Below, piece after piece: positions 56,353-64,000 of a stretch of 64,000 nucleotides of DNA. Every line of letters begins with the position of its first letter. The stretch's first letter is position 1. Source of the stretch: Elusimicrobia bacterium GWB2_63_22 (GTDB lineage: Bacteria; Elusimicrobiota; Elusimicrobia; Elusimicrobiales; UBA9959); NCBI GenBank assembly GCA_001799735.1, contig MGUA01000005.1, positions 62,886 to 126,885 on the forward strand, given 5' to 3'. The position numbers and the translations under genes were made by a program. A model generated the notes under the pieces. The model was given only the letters and a program-made list of their open reading frames with translations. It searched no databases and had not been told where the DNA came from.

Positions 56353-56679
56353 TCAGGCGAGCAGTTCGTCGAGGTGCTTCTTAAGTTCTTCCTTGGGCTG
56401 CAGGCCCACCAGCTGTTCCACCAGCTTGCCGCCCTTGAACAGCAGCATCGTGGGGATGGCCGAGATCTGGTATTTGCCGGCGGTGTCCTGGTTCTCGTCG
56501 GTGTTGAGCTTGCAGACCTTCACCTTGCCGGCGTATTCCTTGGCCAGCTCGTCGATGACGGGGCCTACCATGCGGCAGGGGCCGCACCAGGGGGCCCAGA
56601 AATCCACCAGCACCGGGAGGGGGCTCTTTATGACTTCCGCCTCGAAATTCGCGTCAGTAACCTGTATTTCGTTTGACAT
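56353..56679 (-). CDS. trxA: thioredoxin
   Basis: A 108-residue classical thioredoxin: [20 protein letters not shown] with the WCGPC redox site, [14 protein letters not shown], and the cis-Pro loop [14 protein letters not shown]. It reduces cytoplasmic disulfides. It has its own likely promoter in the end of the response-regulator gene and a terminator downstream. Confidence 0.97.
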   Translation of the reverse strand: MSNEIQVTDANFEAEVIKSPLPVLVDFWAPWCGPCRMVGPVIDELAKEYAGKVKVCKLNTDENQDTAGKYQISAIPTMLLFKGGKLVEQLVGLQPKEELKKHLDELLA

Positions 56680-56728
56680 GTTGTGGCCTCGCTTCTTTTA
56701 TTTATCCGCAGATCGTGATCGTCCTAGT

Positions 56729-56757
56729 ATGGTATAAGACTTACTTTTTATTGTCAA
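56729..56757 (-). promoter_or_regulatory. candidate trxA promoter
   Basis: On the minus strand an exact TTGACA (56757-56752) is followed after 17 bases by TACCAT (56734-56729). The -35 lies inside the last codons of the response-regulator gene. Leader length would be about 45 bases. Confidence 0.5.
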
Positions 56758-57148
56758 GGCTGGGGCCCTCGGCGCGGCTGAGCAGGTACCTGAGCTCCTT
56801 CCAGAGCTCGTCTATCTCTATGGGCTTGGAGAAGAAAGCCCCCGCCCCGGCCAGCATGGCCTCCGAGCGGTCGGCCGGCTCGGTATACTTGGCGGAGATG
56901 AAGACCACCGGCACTTTCTTGAGCCGGGAGGACTCGCGGATCACGCGCAGGAACTCTATGCCGTGCATGTCCGGCAGCTGGATGTCCAGGATGATGACCG
57001 ACGGCACGGACACGGCCAGCGCGTTGAGGGCCTCCCGCGCGGACTTGGCCACGGCCACTTCCGCGTCGGCGTTCTTGAGCTTGAGGCCGTCCTCCAGCGT
57101 GTCGATGAAGTTCTTGTCGTCGTCCACTATCAAGATCTTTATTGGCAT
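56741..57148 (-). CDS. single-domain response regulator (CheY/REC type)
   Basis: A 135-residue receiver domain with no output domain: the acidic pair in ILIVDDDKNFI, the phosphorylated Asp55 in IILDIQLPDMHG, the Thr/Ser position in VVFISAKY, and the conserved Lys in FFSKPIEIDE. Such stand-alone receivers act by protein interaction; no histidine kinase is nearby. It starts 2 bases before the stop of the phosphoesterase, so the two are cotranscribed. Confidence 0.93.
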   Translation of the reverse strand: MPIKILIVDDDKNFIDTLEDGLKLKNADAEVAVAKSAREALNALAVSVPSVIILDIQLPDMHGIEFLRVIRESSRLKKVPVVFISAKYTEPADRSEAMLAGAGAFFSKPIEIDELWKELRYLLSRAEGPSLDNKK

Positions 57149-57150
57149 AA

Positions 57151-57885
57151 TTAAAATCCGAAGCTCAGGCGCTCGGCCAGGATAGCCGGCATCTTAAGCC
57201 CGGCCATCAGTTTCTGCGTCGCCTCTATATCGTAAAAAACCCTGTACAGTTCGAAGAATTTGGTATCAGAATCGTAGATCGCGCAGGACGCCCTGGGGTC
57301 CCCGTCGCGCGGCTGGCCCACCGAGCCCGGGTTGAGGATGACCGGGCCCTTACCGGCCGGAACCTTCACCACCGGCTTCAGGAAGTCCGTTTCCGGTATC
57401 CCCTTCTCCCCCTCGCGGAAATAGAGGGGCATATGGCTGTGGCCTATGAAGCACGGGAAAACCGTCAGGCCTTTTATGTTGTCGGAGAACTGGCTCTCGC
57501 TGAGCAGGTATTCCGTCAGCGGCTTGCGCGGCGAACCGTGCACCATGGTAAAATCAGGCGTCTCCAGCCTTTCCGGCAGGCGGGCGATAAAGTCCATAGT
57601 CCTGCCCGTCATCTGCCCCTTGGCGAAATCTATGGCCCAGGCGGCGTTCTGGTTGAACCATTTCAGGTCCATCTTGCCCACCATGGCCGCGTCGTGGTTG
57701 CCCATCACTATGTGCAGGTTCTTCAGGGCCAGCAGCTCCTCGGCGCATTCCAGCGGCTGGGGGCCGTAGCCCACCACGTCGCCGCAGCAGGCGAAGTGTT
57801 CCACGCCGTTCTTGCGGTAAAAGTCCAGGACGGCCTTAAGGGCCCCGTAATTGCCGTGGACGTCCGAGAATACGCCGTATTTCAG
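57151..57885 (-). CDS. metallophosphoesterase, probable CTG start
   Basis: A calcineurin-like phosphoesterase of about 244 residues: FSDVHGNYGALKAV (DxH), CCGDVVGYGP (GDxxxxGP), MGNHD, MVHGSP and FIGHSHMP, which together make the complete two-metal site. It resembles YfcE/ApaH-like hydrolases. The frame has no ATG, GTG or TTG between its upstream stop (57897-57895) and the DVHGN motif. CTG at 57885 lies 6 bases after AGGAG, which makes it the best start; the next standard start (GTG at 57804) would delete the first metal motif. It overlaps the smc stop region. Confidence 0.85.
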   Translation of the reverse strand: MKYGVFSDVHGNYGALKAVLDFYRKNGVEHFACCGDVVGYGPQPLECAEELLALKNLHIVMGNHDAAMVGKMDLKWFNQNAAWAIDFAKGQMTGRTMDFIARLPERLETPDFTMVHGSPRKPLTEYLLSESQFSDNIKGLTVFPCFIGHSHMPLYFREGEKGIPETDFLKPVVKVPAGKGPVILNPGSVGQPRDGDPRASCAIYDSDTKFFELYRVFYDIEATQKLMAGLKMPAILAERLSFGF

Positions 57886-57886
57886 A

Positions 57887-60800
57887 TCATACTCCTACAG
57901 GCTGCTCCTGCGTGGCCAGGTTGGTGGCGCGCTTGAGGTCCACCGAGATAAGCTTGCTCACCCCGAGCTCTTCCATGGTCACGCCGTAAAGGGTGTCGGC
58001 CGCTTCCATGGTGCGCTTGTTGTGGGTGATCACTATGAACTGCGTGGTGGCGGAGAATTCCTTGATCAGGCGCACGAAGCGCTCCACGTTGGCCTCGTCC
58101 AGCGGGGCGTCGGCCTCGTCCATCACGCAGAACGGCGACGGGTTGACGCGGAAGAAGCTGAACAGCAGCGCCAGCGCGGTCAGGGCCTTCTCGCCGCCAG
58201 ACAGCTGGGTGATGCTCACGAGCTTCTTGCCGGGCGGGTGGGCCAGGATCTCCACGCCGGTCTCCAGCAGGTTGTCCGGCATGGTCAGCACCAGGTCGGC
58301 CTCGCCGCCGTTGAACAGCAGCGAGTAGATCTCCTTGAAGTAGACGCGCACCTTGTCGAAGGTGACTTTGAAGTTCTCGCGGGTGGTGTCGTTAATCTTG
58401 TTGATGGCGCTGCGCAGGTCGGCCTTGGCGCGGTTGAGGTCCTCCACCTGGGAGTTCATGAAGTTGTAGCGCTGGGTCAGGGCCTCGTACTCCTCGGGGG
58501 CGGTCATGTTGACGTTGCCCATCTCGGCCACGCGGCGGCGCAGGAACAGCACGCGGTCGTGGTCGGCGTCTATGCCGGCGTAGCGCTCGCGCGCCTCGGC
58601 CGGGGTGACGTTCCACTCGTCGGCCATGCGCTTGGCGGTCTCGTCGGCGCGGGCGGCGATGGTGGCCAGCTCGGTCTCGATCTGGTAGCGGATCTTCTCG
58701 TTCTCGGAGGACAGGGCCCGGTTGTCGGCCAGGTTGGCGTTGAGCCGCGCCATGGTGCTCCGCATCTCGTTGAGCTCGTCTTCCATGGAGCGGTCGATGA
58801 TCTCTTTCTCGGCCAGGTCGTGCATCAGCTCGGCCAGGCGGGCGCGGGAGGAGGCTATCTCCCCCTTGTAGCGCTCTTCGCGGGAGGCCAGCTCGGCGCG
58901 GCGCTCCTCGAAATGGGATTTCTCCTCGGTCAGGGAGGCCAGGTCCCCCTCGGCGCGGGCGAGTTCGCCCTTAAGCGCTTCCAGGTTCTGCCGGTAATTG
59001 TCCAGGTTGGCCTTGCGCCCGCCCAGCTCTTCCTTCTGGCGCGCGAACTCGTCGTGCAGGGCGTTCTTCTTCTCGCCGAGCGCGGCCTGCTCGGCCTTCT
59101 TGGTCTCGGTGGCGGCGCCGAGCGCGGCCTTGTTCTCCACCAGCGCGGCGAACTCGCCCTCGGCGGCCGCTACGGCGGAGGCCGCCTTCTCTTTTTCGGA
59201 CTGCGACAGGGCCAGGCTTTCCCGCTTCAGGCGCAGGTCGTCGCCGGCGCCGGCGGCCTCGGTCTCGTTCTTATGGAAATCTATGTCCAGCGCCCTGCCC
59301 CGTTCCCCGGCGGCGTTGCCGGCGTTGCGGGCCTCGTCCAGCTGGGGCAGCAGGCCGTTGCGCTCCGTCTCCAGGGCGGCGGTCTCGGCGTCCAGGGCCG
59401 TTATCTGGCCCTTCAGGTCGCCTTCCTCCTCCCAGTACGGCTCGTTGGAAACCACTTCGTCCACGCCGCCGGTCACCCAGAACGGCCCGTGCACGGCGCT
59501 GCCGGAGGAGTAGACGCCGGCCAGCAGGCCGGTCACCAGCGGCAGGTAGGCGGCGTCGCAGGAGATCTTATCCAGCATGCGCTGGGCGTTGGGGGCGCTC
59601 CAGCCGTCGGGCTGCGCGGGGGCGGCGGGGGCGCGCTCCAGGATCAGGAAGCGGCAGCGGCCCTTGCCCAGGTGCTTGAGATACTCTATGGCCTCCTGCG
59701 CGGAGGCGGCGGTGTCGCAGACCACCGAATCGAGAAAGCGGCCCAGCGCGTCGTCCACGGTGACCCGGTCCTCTTTGCGGATGGAGAGCAGGTGGCGCAG
59801 CGTGCCCTTTACTCCGGCGATGCCGGAATTCAGCACGCCGTTGATGCCTACCCAGTAGGTGTCGTGCTCGCCCTGGGCCAGGATGGCTTCCAGGCGGGAA
59901 CTGTTCCAGGCCTTCTTCTCGCGGATGTCGGACAGGCGGAAATCTATCTGGCTGATGCGGTCGGAAAGTTCCCGGGCGCGGGCTTCGGCGGCGGCGGCCT
60001 TTTCTTTTTCGGCGTTCAGTTCGGCGCTAAGAGCGGCGGAGCGGGCCTTAAGCTCCTCTATGCGGGCCTCAATAACGGTCACGGCGGAGCCGATATCGTT
60101 GATGTCCTTCTCCAGGCCGGCCTTGGCCTCGTTATGATGGCCGATATTGGAGCCGGTGACGGCGATCTTGTTGGAGATCTCCATCTCGCGGGAGTAGGCC
60201 TCGTTCATCTCGCGGGCCATATTGTCGGCGGCCTCGTCGGCGGCGCGCATCTGGTCGGCCACACCGGCCAGGGCGGCGGCGGAGGCCTCGTACTCGGCCT
60301 GCAGGGCGGGCAGGCCGCCTTCGTCGGAAGAAAGCTTCAGGCGCAGCTCCTCTATGCGGGGCGCGGTGACGGCCAGCTTTTCAGAGTTGCGGCGCTCGGA
60401 GGTGCCCAGGCTTTCGCGCTGGGCGGCTATTTCGGCCAGCATGCCGTCGCCGGCCACAATGCGGCCCTCGGCCTGCACCTTGTCGGTCTTTACGGAGCTC
60501 ATGGCCTCTTTCAGCACGCGCTGCTCTTCGCCTTTCTGCGAAAGGGTAAGGGTGAGGGCGGCTATCTCGCCCTCCAGGCCGGTCATGGCCACGGCTATCT
60601 CGCCCAGCTCTTTTTTAATGGGCTCCAGGCGGGCGGCAGCCTCGGTGCTGCGGGCGGCAAAGGCGTCGCCTTCCCTGAGCAGCAGCGAAATTTCCCCGCC
60701 GGTCAGCTCTTCCTTGTATTTCTGCTGCAGGCGGGCCTTGGCGGCCTCTTTGTCGAGCTTCTTGATCTGTTCGTCGAGCAGAACCATGCTGTCGGCCAGG

Positions 60801-61369
60801 CGGTTAAGGTCTATCTCCACCTTTTCGAGCTTGCGGCCGGCCTCTTCGCGCTTGGCCTTGTACTTGGAGACGCCGGCGGCCTCTTCAAAGAGTTCGCGGC
60901 GCTGCTCGGCCGAGGAGCTGAGCACGGTCTCCACTTCGCCCTGGTCTATGATGGCGTAGCCGTCCGTGCCGATGCCGGTGTCGAGGAACATCTCGCGGAT
61001 GTCCTTGAGGCGGCACTGCACCTTGTTGATGAAATATTCGCTCTCTTCGGAGCGGTAGATCTTGCGGGTAACGGTGACTTCGCTGAAGTCCAGCGGCAGC
61101 TTGCGGCTCTCGTTGTCGAAGGTCATGGCCACTTCGCCCATGTTCTGGGCCTGGCGCTTGGTGGTGCCGGCAAAGATGACGTCCATCATGGACGGCATGC
61201 GCAGGGACTTCCAGCTCATCTCGCCGATGCACCATTTCAGGGAGTCCACCACGTTGGATTTGCCGCAGCCGTTGGGGCCGACTATGCAGGTGATGCCGGG
61301 TTTGAGCGGCATCTTGACCTTGTTGGCGAAGGATTTAAAACCGTAAATTTCAAGCGCTTTGAGGTACAT
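57887..61369 (-). CDS. smc: chromosome segregation protein SMC
   Basis: An 1160-residue condensin-type ATPase. N-terminal Walker A is IVGPNGCGKSNVVDSLKW; long coiled coils flank a hinge (about residues 500-660); the C-terminal head has the signature LSGGEKALTALALLF and Walker B FCVMDEADAPLD. It compacts and segregates the chromosome with ScpA/ScpB, which are not in this window. Heavy Glu/Ala/Lys coiled-coil coding makes a false open frame of over 1200 codons on the other strand. The last codons overlap the ribosome site of the phosphoesterase. The 127 bases upstream (61370-61496) contain A/T-rich -10-like words but no clear promoter. Confidence 0.97.
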   Translation of the reverse strand: MYLKALEIYGFKSFANKVKMPLKPGITCIVGPNGCGKSNVVDSLKWCIGEMSWKSLRMPSMMDVIFAGTTKRQAQNMGEVAMTFDNESRKLPLDFSEVTVTRKIYRSEESEYFINKVQCRLKDIREMFLDTGIGTDGYAIIDQGEVETVLSSSAEQRRELFEEAAGVSKYKAKREEAGRKLEKVEIDLNRLADSMVLLDEQIKKLDKEAAKARLQQKYKEELTGGEISLLLREGDAFAARSTEAAARLEPIKKELGEIAVAMTGLEGEIAALTLTLSQKGEEQRVLKEAMSSVKTDKVQAEGRIVAGDGMLAEIAAQRESLGTSERRNSEKLAVTAPRIEELRLKLSSDEGGLPALQAEYEASAAALAGVADQMRAADEAADNMAREMNEAYSREMEISNKIAVTGSNIGHHNEAKAGLEKDINDIGSAVTVIEARIEELKARSAALSAELNAEKEKAAAAEARARELSDRISQIDFRLSDIREKKAWNSSRLEAILAQGEHDTYWVGINGVLNSGIAGVKGTLRHLLSIRKEDRVTVDDALGRFLDSVVCDTAASAQEAIEYLKHLGKGRCRFLILERAPAAPAQPDGWSAPNAQRMLDKISCDAAYLPLVTGLLAGVYSSGSAVHGPFWVTGGVDEVVSNEPYWEEEGDLKGQITALDAETAALETERNGLLPQLDEARNAGNAAGERGRALDIDFHKNETEAAGAGDDLRLKRESLALSQSEKEKAASAVAAAEGEFAALVENKAALGAATETKKAEQAALGEKKNALHDEFARQKEELGGRKANLDNYRQNLEALKGELARAEGDLASLTEEKSHFEERRAELASREERYKGEIASSRARLAELMHDLAEKEIIDRSMEDELNEMRSTMARLNANLADNRALSSENEKIRYQIETELATIAARADETAKRMADEWNVTPAEARERYAGIDADHDRVLFLRRRVAEMGNVNMTAPEEYEALTQRYNFMNSQVEDLNRAKADLRSAINKINDTTRENFKVTFDKVRVYFKEIYSLLFNGGEADLVLTMPDNLLETGVEILAHPPGKKLVSITQLSGGEKALTALALLFSFFRVNPSPFCVMDEADAPLDEANVERFVRLIKEFSATTQFIVITHNKRTMEAADTLYGVTMEELGVSKLISVDLKRATNLATQEQPVGV

Positions 61370-61496
61370 TGGGATCCCCTAGTGGATGTTAATATAAAAT
61401 GGTCAGCGGCCCGCGCGCGGCGCGGACCGGTAAACCATAATTATATAAATAAAAGGCGGGGGCTGTCTCTTCCGGCCGGGTGGCCCCGGACCGATG

Positions 61497-62990
61497 TTAA
61501 GACCTGGACAGAATTATCCAGCCAGTGCCATAGCTTTGGAGAGTGAGCCCGTCATACTGTGAAAGCTGCAGCGGGGTCGCCTCCGGGATAACATCCGCGC
61601 CGGCGGGGACAACCTCGACGTTAGCGACGTTGGCGTCGATGCGCTTTAAGGTGTATATCCTGCCGACAACACCGGAGGCCGCGGGCAGCCTGATCTCCAG
61701 ATCATTATCCAGGTCCACACCGTCTATGATTATCGTGCTGTCGGTTGCCAGCGGCACATAGTAATAAAGCGTATCAAAAGACATATCTACCAGTTCAATG
61801 CTGTTGACAGGCAGCGACACCGCCCCGGCCACGGTAAGAACGGAATTGGCCGCGCCGCCCACGCCCAGCCGGCCAGAACTGTCGAGCTGCACCAGCTTCT
61901 CGGCGCTGTTAAAACCGCCGGCAAAGGCGCCGGTGCTGATGGCCAGTTTATTATCGTTTAACACGCCAGTTATCTGCGAGGCCGCCACGCTGCCAGAATA
62001 GCTGGCCGCCGTCACGTTAGTAAGCGCCGAACCGTTGAGCACCGGCAAGTAACCGGAACCATCCAGCTGTACCAGTTTCTCGGCGCTGTTAAAACCGCCG
62101 GCAAAGGCGCCGGTGCTGATAGCCAGCTTATTATCGTTGAAGATGCCCGTTACCTGCGAGGCCGCGATGCTGCCCGAATAACTGGCCGCCGCCACGTTAG
62201 TAAGCGCCGAACCGTTTAGCACCGGCAGGTAGCCGGAGCCGTCCAGCTGCACCAGCTGGTTAAGGCCGTTAAAACCGCCGGCGAAGGCGCCGGTGCTGAT
62301 GGCCAGTTTATTATCGTTGAAGATGCCCGTTACCTGCGAGGCCGCGATGCTGCCCGAATAACTGGCCGCCGCCACGTTGGTAAGCGCCGAACCGTTTAGC
62401 ACCGGCAGGTAGCCGGAGCCGTCCAGCTGCACCAGCTGGTCCGCGCCGCCGAAGCCGCCGTAAAAAGCGCCGGTGGAAATATATACCCGGTCGTCGGTGA
62501 ACTTGCCCGAGGTTATAGCCCCGGTGGTCAATAATACGTGGTAGTCGGTAACGGAGGCCGCCAGGATGGTGCCCTGGGGAACCACCGCGTCGGGCGCCAG
62601 CGCCTGCGCCACCAGGGCGTAAGGCGCGGAAACCATCTCCTGCCGCGGGGACAGGACCACGTCGTCCACGGTTATCTCCACGTAGCGCGCGCCGGTAAAG
62701 GTGCCGGTGGAGAGGGCGGCCGGGGTGCCGGCGGCCAGCGAGGCGCTGAACACGCCCTGGGAAAGGGTCAGGGGCTGGGTGGCACTGGTCCAGACCGGCG
62801 TCCCGCCGGAGGAGACGTCGTAGATCTTGAAGACGAAGGACTTGGAGCCTTCCGCCGGGGCGCCGCTCTCATCGAGCCGGCCCTGGAAATTTATCTTAAG
62901 CGGGGCGCCGGCCTGCAGCACGCCGTGGGCGGCGGCCAGGAGGCAGGCCGCGAGCGCGGCCAGTTTAAGTGTCGGATTGATTTTTTTCAT
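61497..62990 (-). CDS. secreted protein with 60-residue tandem repeats
   Basis: A 497-residue exported protein (signal ending VLQAG). The N-terminal domain (KINFQGRLDESGAPAEG, FKIYDVSSGGTPVW, PYALVAQAL) is a jellyroll-like module I have seen in surface and fibre-like proteins of uncultured bacteria. The middle (about residues 155-375) has 60-residue repeats with LVQLDGSGYLPVLNGSALTNV and ISTGAFAGGFN words. The C-terminal domain (VGRIYTLKRIDANVANVEV) is compact and beta-rich, like tail-fibre ends. It is likely a surface fibre or adhesin; function is unproven. It lies 6 bases after the FlgD-like-domain gene. Confidence 0.8.
   Translation of the reverse strand: MKKINPTLKLAALAACLLAAAHGVLQAGAPLKINFQGRLDESGAPAEGSKSFVFKIYDVSSGGTPVWTSATQPLTLSQGVFSASLAAGTPAALSTGTFTGARYVEITVDDVVLSPRQEMVSAPYALVAQALAPDAVVPQGTILAASVTDYHVLLTTGAITSGKFTDDRVYISTGAFYGGFGGADQLVQLDGSGYLPVLNGSALTNVAAASYSGSIAASQVTGIFNDNKLAISTGAFAGGFNGLNQLVQLDGSGYLPVLNGSALTNVAAASYSGSIAASQVTGIFNDNKLAISTGAFAGGFNSAEKLVQLDGSGYLPVLNGSALTNVTAASYSGSVAASQITGVLNDNKLAISTGAFAGGFNSAEKLVQLDSSGRLGVGGAANSVLTVAGAVSLPVNSIELVDMSFDTLYYYVPLATDSTIIIDGVDLDNDLEIRLPAASGVVGRIYTLKRIDANVANVEVVPAGADVIPEATPLQLSQYDGLTLQSYGTGWIILSRS
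61861..62520 (-). repeat. 180-bp in-frame tandem repeat array
   Basis: About 3.6 units with an exact 180-base period (61861, 62041, 62221, 62401) encode the 60-residue repeats of the surface protein. Over 62131-62260 versus 62311-62440 there is only one difference in 130 bases, indicating recent duplication or gene conversion. Confidence 0.9.
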
Positions 62991-62996
62991 AGATTG

Positions 62997-63551
62997 TCAC
63001 CGTATTACCATCAGTTTGCCCGTCGCGGTCTGGCTGGCGCTCTTCACTATGAAGAGGTAGACGCCGCTGGCGAGGCCTTCCCCGCGCGAGTTCTTAACGT
63101 CCCAGTCCAGCGTGTCGCCGGCGTCGGATTTGTCCAGCGTGCGCACCAGCTGCCCGCCCACGGTATAGACCCGGATCCTCGCGGCCCGGGTGAGACCGGT
63201 AAAAGTTATTTTGGTGTGACCGGCAGAGGGCTTGAACGGCACCGGGTAGCAATGCGCTCCGCCGAGGTCCGTCCGCGCGGCCGCATAGGGGATAACGGCC
63301 GGGGCCGCGCCCGCCTCAAGGCTGAAATTCCCGCCGGTAAGCGCGCTGGCGGAGAAAACAGGCCCGCCCATATTGGCCGCGGACAGCACCAGAGCGCCGC
63401 CCGTAGCCGCTTCGCCGCCAGAAACCGAGGCCAGGGCCTCCACGCTGAAGGCGCCGCCGGTCATAGGCGTGTTAGCCGCAAGCGGGACCACGCCGGCGGT
63501 CAGGCAGGCCGCGGCAGCCAGAAAGAACGAATGTTTCTTTATTCCAGGCAT
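62997..63551 (-). CDS. secreted protein with FlgD-like/type-IX-like C-terminal domain
   Basis: A 184-residue exported protein: signal peptide (FFLAAAACLTAGVVPLAA), a short Gly/Ala/Ser-rich region with repeated TGGAFS/TGGALV/TGGNFS words, and a C-terminal Ig-like domain (CYPVPFKPSAGHTKITF, RIRVYTVGGQLVRTLD, LDWDVKNSRGEGLASGVYLF) of the FlgD-Ig/sorting-domain class. The giant protein at 21900-30962 ends with the same type of domain. A role in surface display is inferred. It starts 3 bases after the HEAT-repeat gene and ends 6 bases before the tandem-repeat gene. Confidence 0.8.
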   Translation of the reverse strand: MPGIKKHSFFLAAAACLTAGVVPLAANTPMTGGAFSVEALASVSGGEAATGGALVLSAANMGGPVFSASALTGGNFSLEAGAAPAVIPYAAARTDLGGAHCYPVPFKPSAGHTKITFTGLTRAARIRVYTVGGQLVRTLDKSDAGDTLDWDVKNSRGEGLASGVYLFIVKSASQTATGKLMVIR

Positions 63552-63554
63552 AGA

Positions 63555-64000
63555 TCAGTCCTGACCCTGCCGCAGTTTCATCAAGGCGGCCAGGATGGCG
63601 TTTTTCACCTGTTCAGACTCTTCCGTCTTCAGGCATTCTTCCAGCGCGGGGGCGGCGGAGGCTTCCCCGCGGGCAGCCAGCGCCATCGCCGAGCGGCGGC
63701 GGATCTCCTCCTCCTGGTCGTGCAGGCCTTTCTGCAGCGCCTCCAGCGAGCGGGCGTCCTTACGCAGCGACAGGCCGCGCACCGCGGCCAGGCGCCGGCC
63801 GGCGTCGGGAGAATACATCAGCGAGATAAAATGCTCGGACACCCGGGCGTCGTCCAGGCCGGCCAGGTATTCGGCCGCCAGCAGGGCTTGCTCCGGAGTC
63901 CCCCCGTACAGCAGGTCCAGCTGTTCTTTAAAGTCCGCGCCGGCCGCTGCCGGCGCCGCTTCAGGGGCGGCCGCGGCGGGCGCCCCCGCCGGGGCGGGCG
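63555..64000 (-). CDS. HEAT-repeat protein, 5' end beyond the window
   Basis: The frame is open to base 64000, so the N-terminus is missing. The visible 148 residues begin with an Ala/Pro-rich linker, then DFKEQLDLLYGGTPEQALLAA and at least three HEAT-type helical pairs (SPDAGRRLAAVRGLSLRKD, EEIRRRSAMALAARGE, EQVKNAILAALMKLRQ). HEAT repeats form protein-binding scaffolds. The Ala/Pro linker suggests an extracytoplasmic or multidomain protein. It is first of three genes with the FlgD-like-domain and tandem-repeat proteins. Confidence 0.75.
   Translation of the reverse strand, partial: PAPAGAPAAAAPEAAPAAAGADFKEQLDLLYGGTPEQALLAAEYLAGLDDARVSEHFISLMYSPDAGRRLAAVRGLSLRKDARSLEALQKGLHDQEEEIRRRSAMALAARGEASAAPALEECLKTEESEQVKNAILAALMKLRQGQD

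Noticed and set aside
57151..57804. Phosphoesterase starting at GTG 57804
   Set aside because: It would remove the DVHGN metal-binding motif, while the upstream frame encodes exactly that conserved motif.
57851..61546. Plus-strand open frame of about 1230 codons
   Set aside because: Antisense to smc. The composition (Gly, Val, His, Leu) is what coiled-coil codons give in reverse; smc has all catalytic motifs.
61861..62520. CRISPR-like regular repeats
   Set aside because: The 180-base units are in-frame coding repeats without spacers and there are no cas genes.

Overview
The window is a GC-rich chromosomal segment from a diderm (Gram-negative type) bacterium. It carries an LptD homologue, a Pal/CpoB/TolB set, several signal-peptide proteins that look like outer-membrane barrels, and menaquinone-type prenyl genes. 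The GH57/DUF4912 pair, the PorV-like barrel, the very large beta-propeller surface protein and the FlgD-like C-terminal domains resemble gene content I associate with Elusimicrobiota and similar uncultured lineages. That assignment is inference from gene content, not proof. I see no tRNA, rRNA, CRISPR array, prophage or complete insertion sequence. No gene-free stretch exceeds about 250 bases.

Layout. 1-1946 (minus): thioredoxin-like lipoprotein (cut by the window edge), O-methyltransferase, small secreted protein. 2061-8205 (plus): phosphohexomutase, enolase, FtsB-like protein, metallo-beta-lactamase hydrolase, HAD phosphatase, Lgt, RluD-type pseudouridine synthase. 8264-10257 (minus): DUF4912 protein and GH57 glucan branching enzyme. 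10382-13749 (plus): threonine dehydrogenase homologue, Kbl, a secreted protein and a tetrapyrrole-methylase-fold enzyme. 13750-17827 (minus): NusB, LigA, and a divergent PurH. 17959-20830 (plus): slipin, HemW, two unknown membrane proteins. 20900-33727 (minus): a surface operon of FecR-domain protein, barrel, 3020-residue propeller protein and PorV-like barrel, read from a near-consensus promoter. 33867-36714: a CDF metal exporter diverges from a polyprenyl synthase and a MenA-type prenyltransferase. 36959-39566 (plus): pal-cpoB-tolB. 39633-61369 (minus): a long housekeeping block (smc, phosphoesterase, response regulator, trxA, polA, rhomboid, coaE, rho, M23 peptidase, rpmE, prfA, prmC, murA, folC, ROK kinase, lptD, nucleotide-sugar epimerase, tdk, a transposase-derived DUF772 protein). 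61497-64000 (minus): surface proteins and a HEAT-repeat protein.

How it works together. Many genes overlap by 1-14 bases (ATGA, GTGA, TAATG), so the genome uses tight, translationally coupled operons. Envelope biogenesis is heavily represented: Lgt, MurA, LptD, Pal/Tol, M23 and the FecR-to-PorV surface operon.

Most unusual points. (1) Two copies of a ~110-120 bp multi-hairpin repeat whose outer arms differ at three positions, each with a compensating change in the opposite arm. (2) A PurH homologue missing hallmark catalytic motifs. (3) A threonine-dehydrogenase homologue lacking catalytic-zinc ligands. (4) A metallophosphoesterase whose only sensible start is CTG, overlapping the end of smc. 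(5) A free-standing transposase N-terminal domain. (6) The giant propeller protein with its barrel partners. (7) Two further palindromic repeat elements, one of them containing the lptD stop codon.
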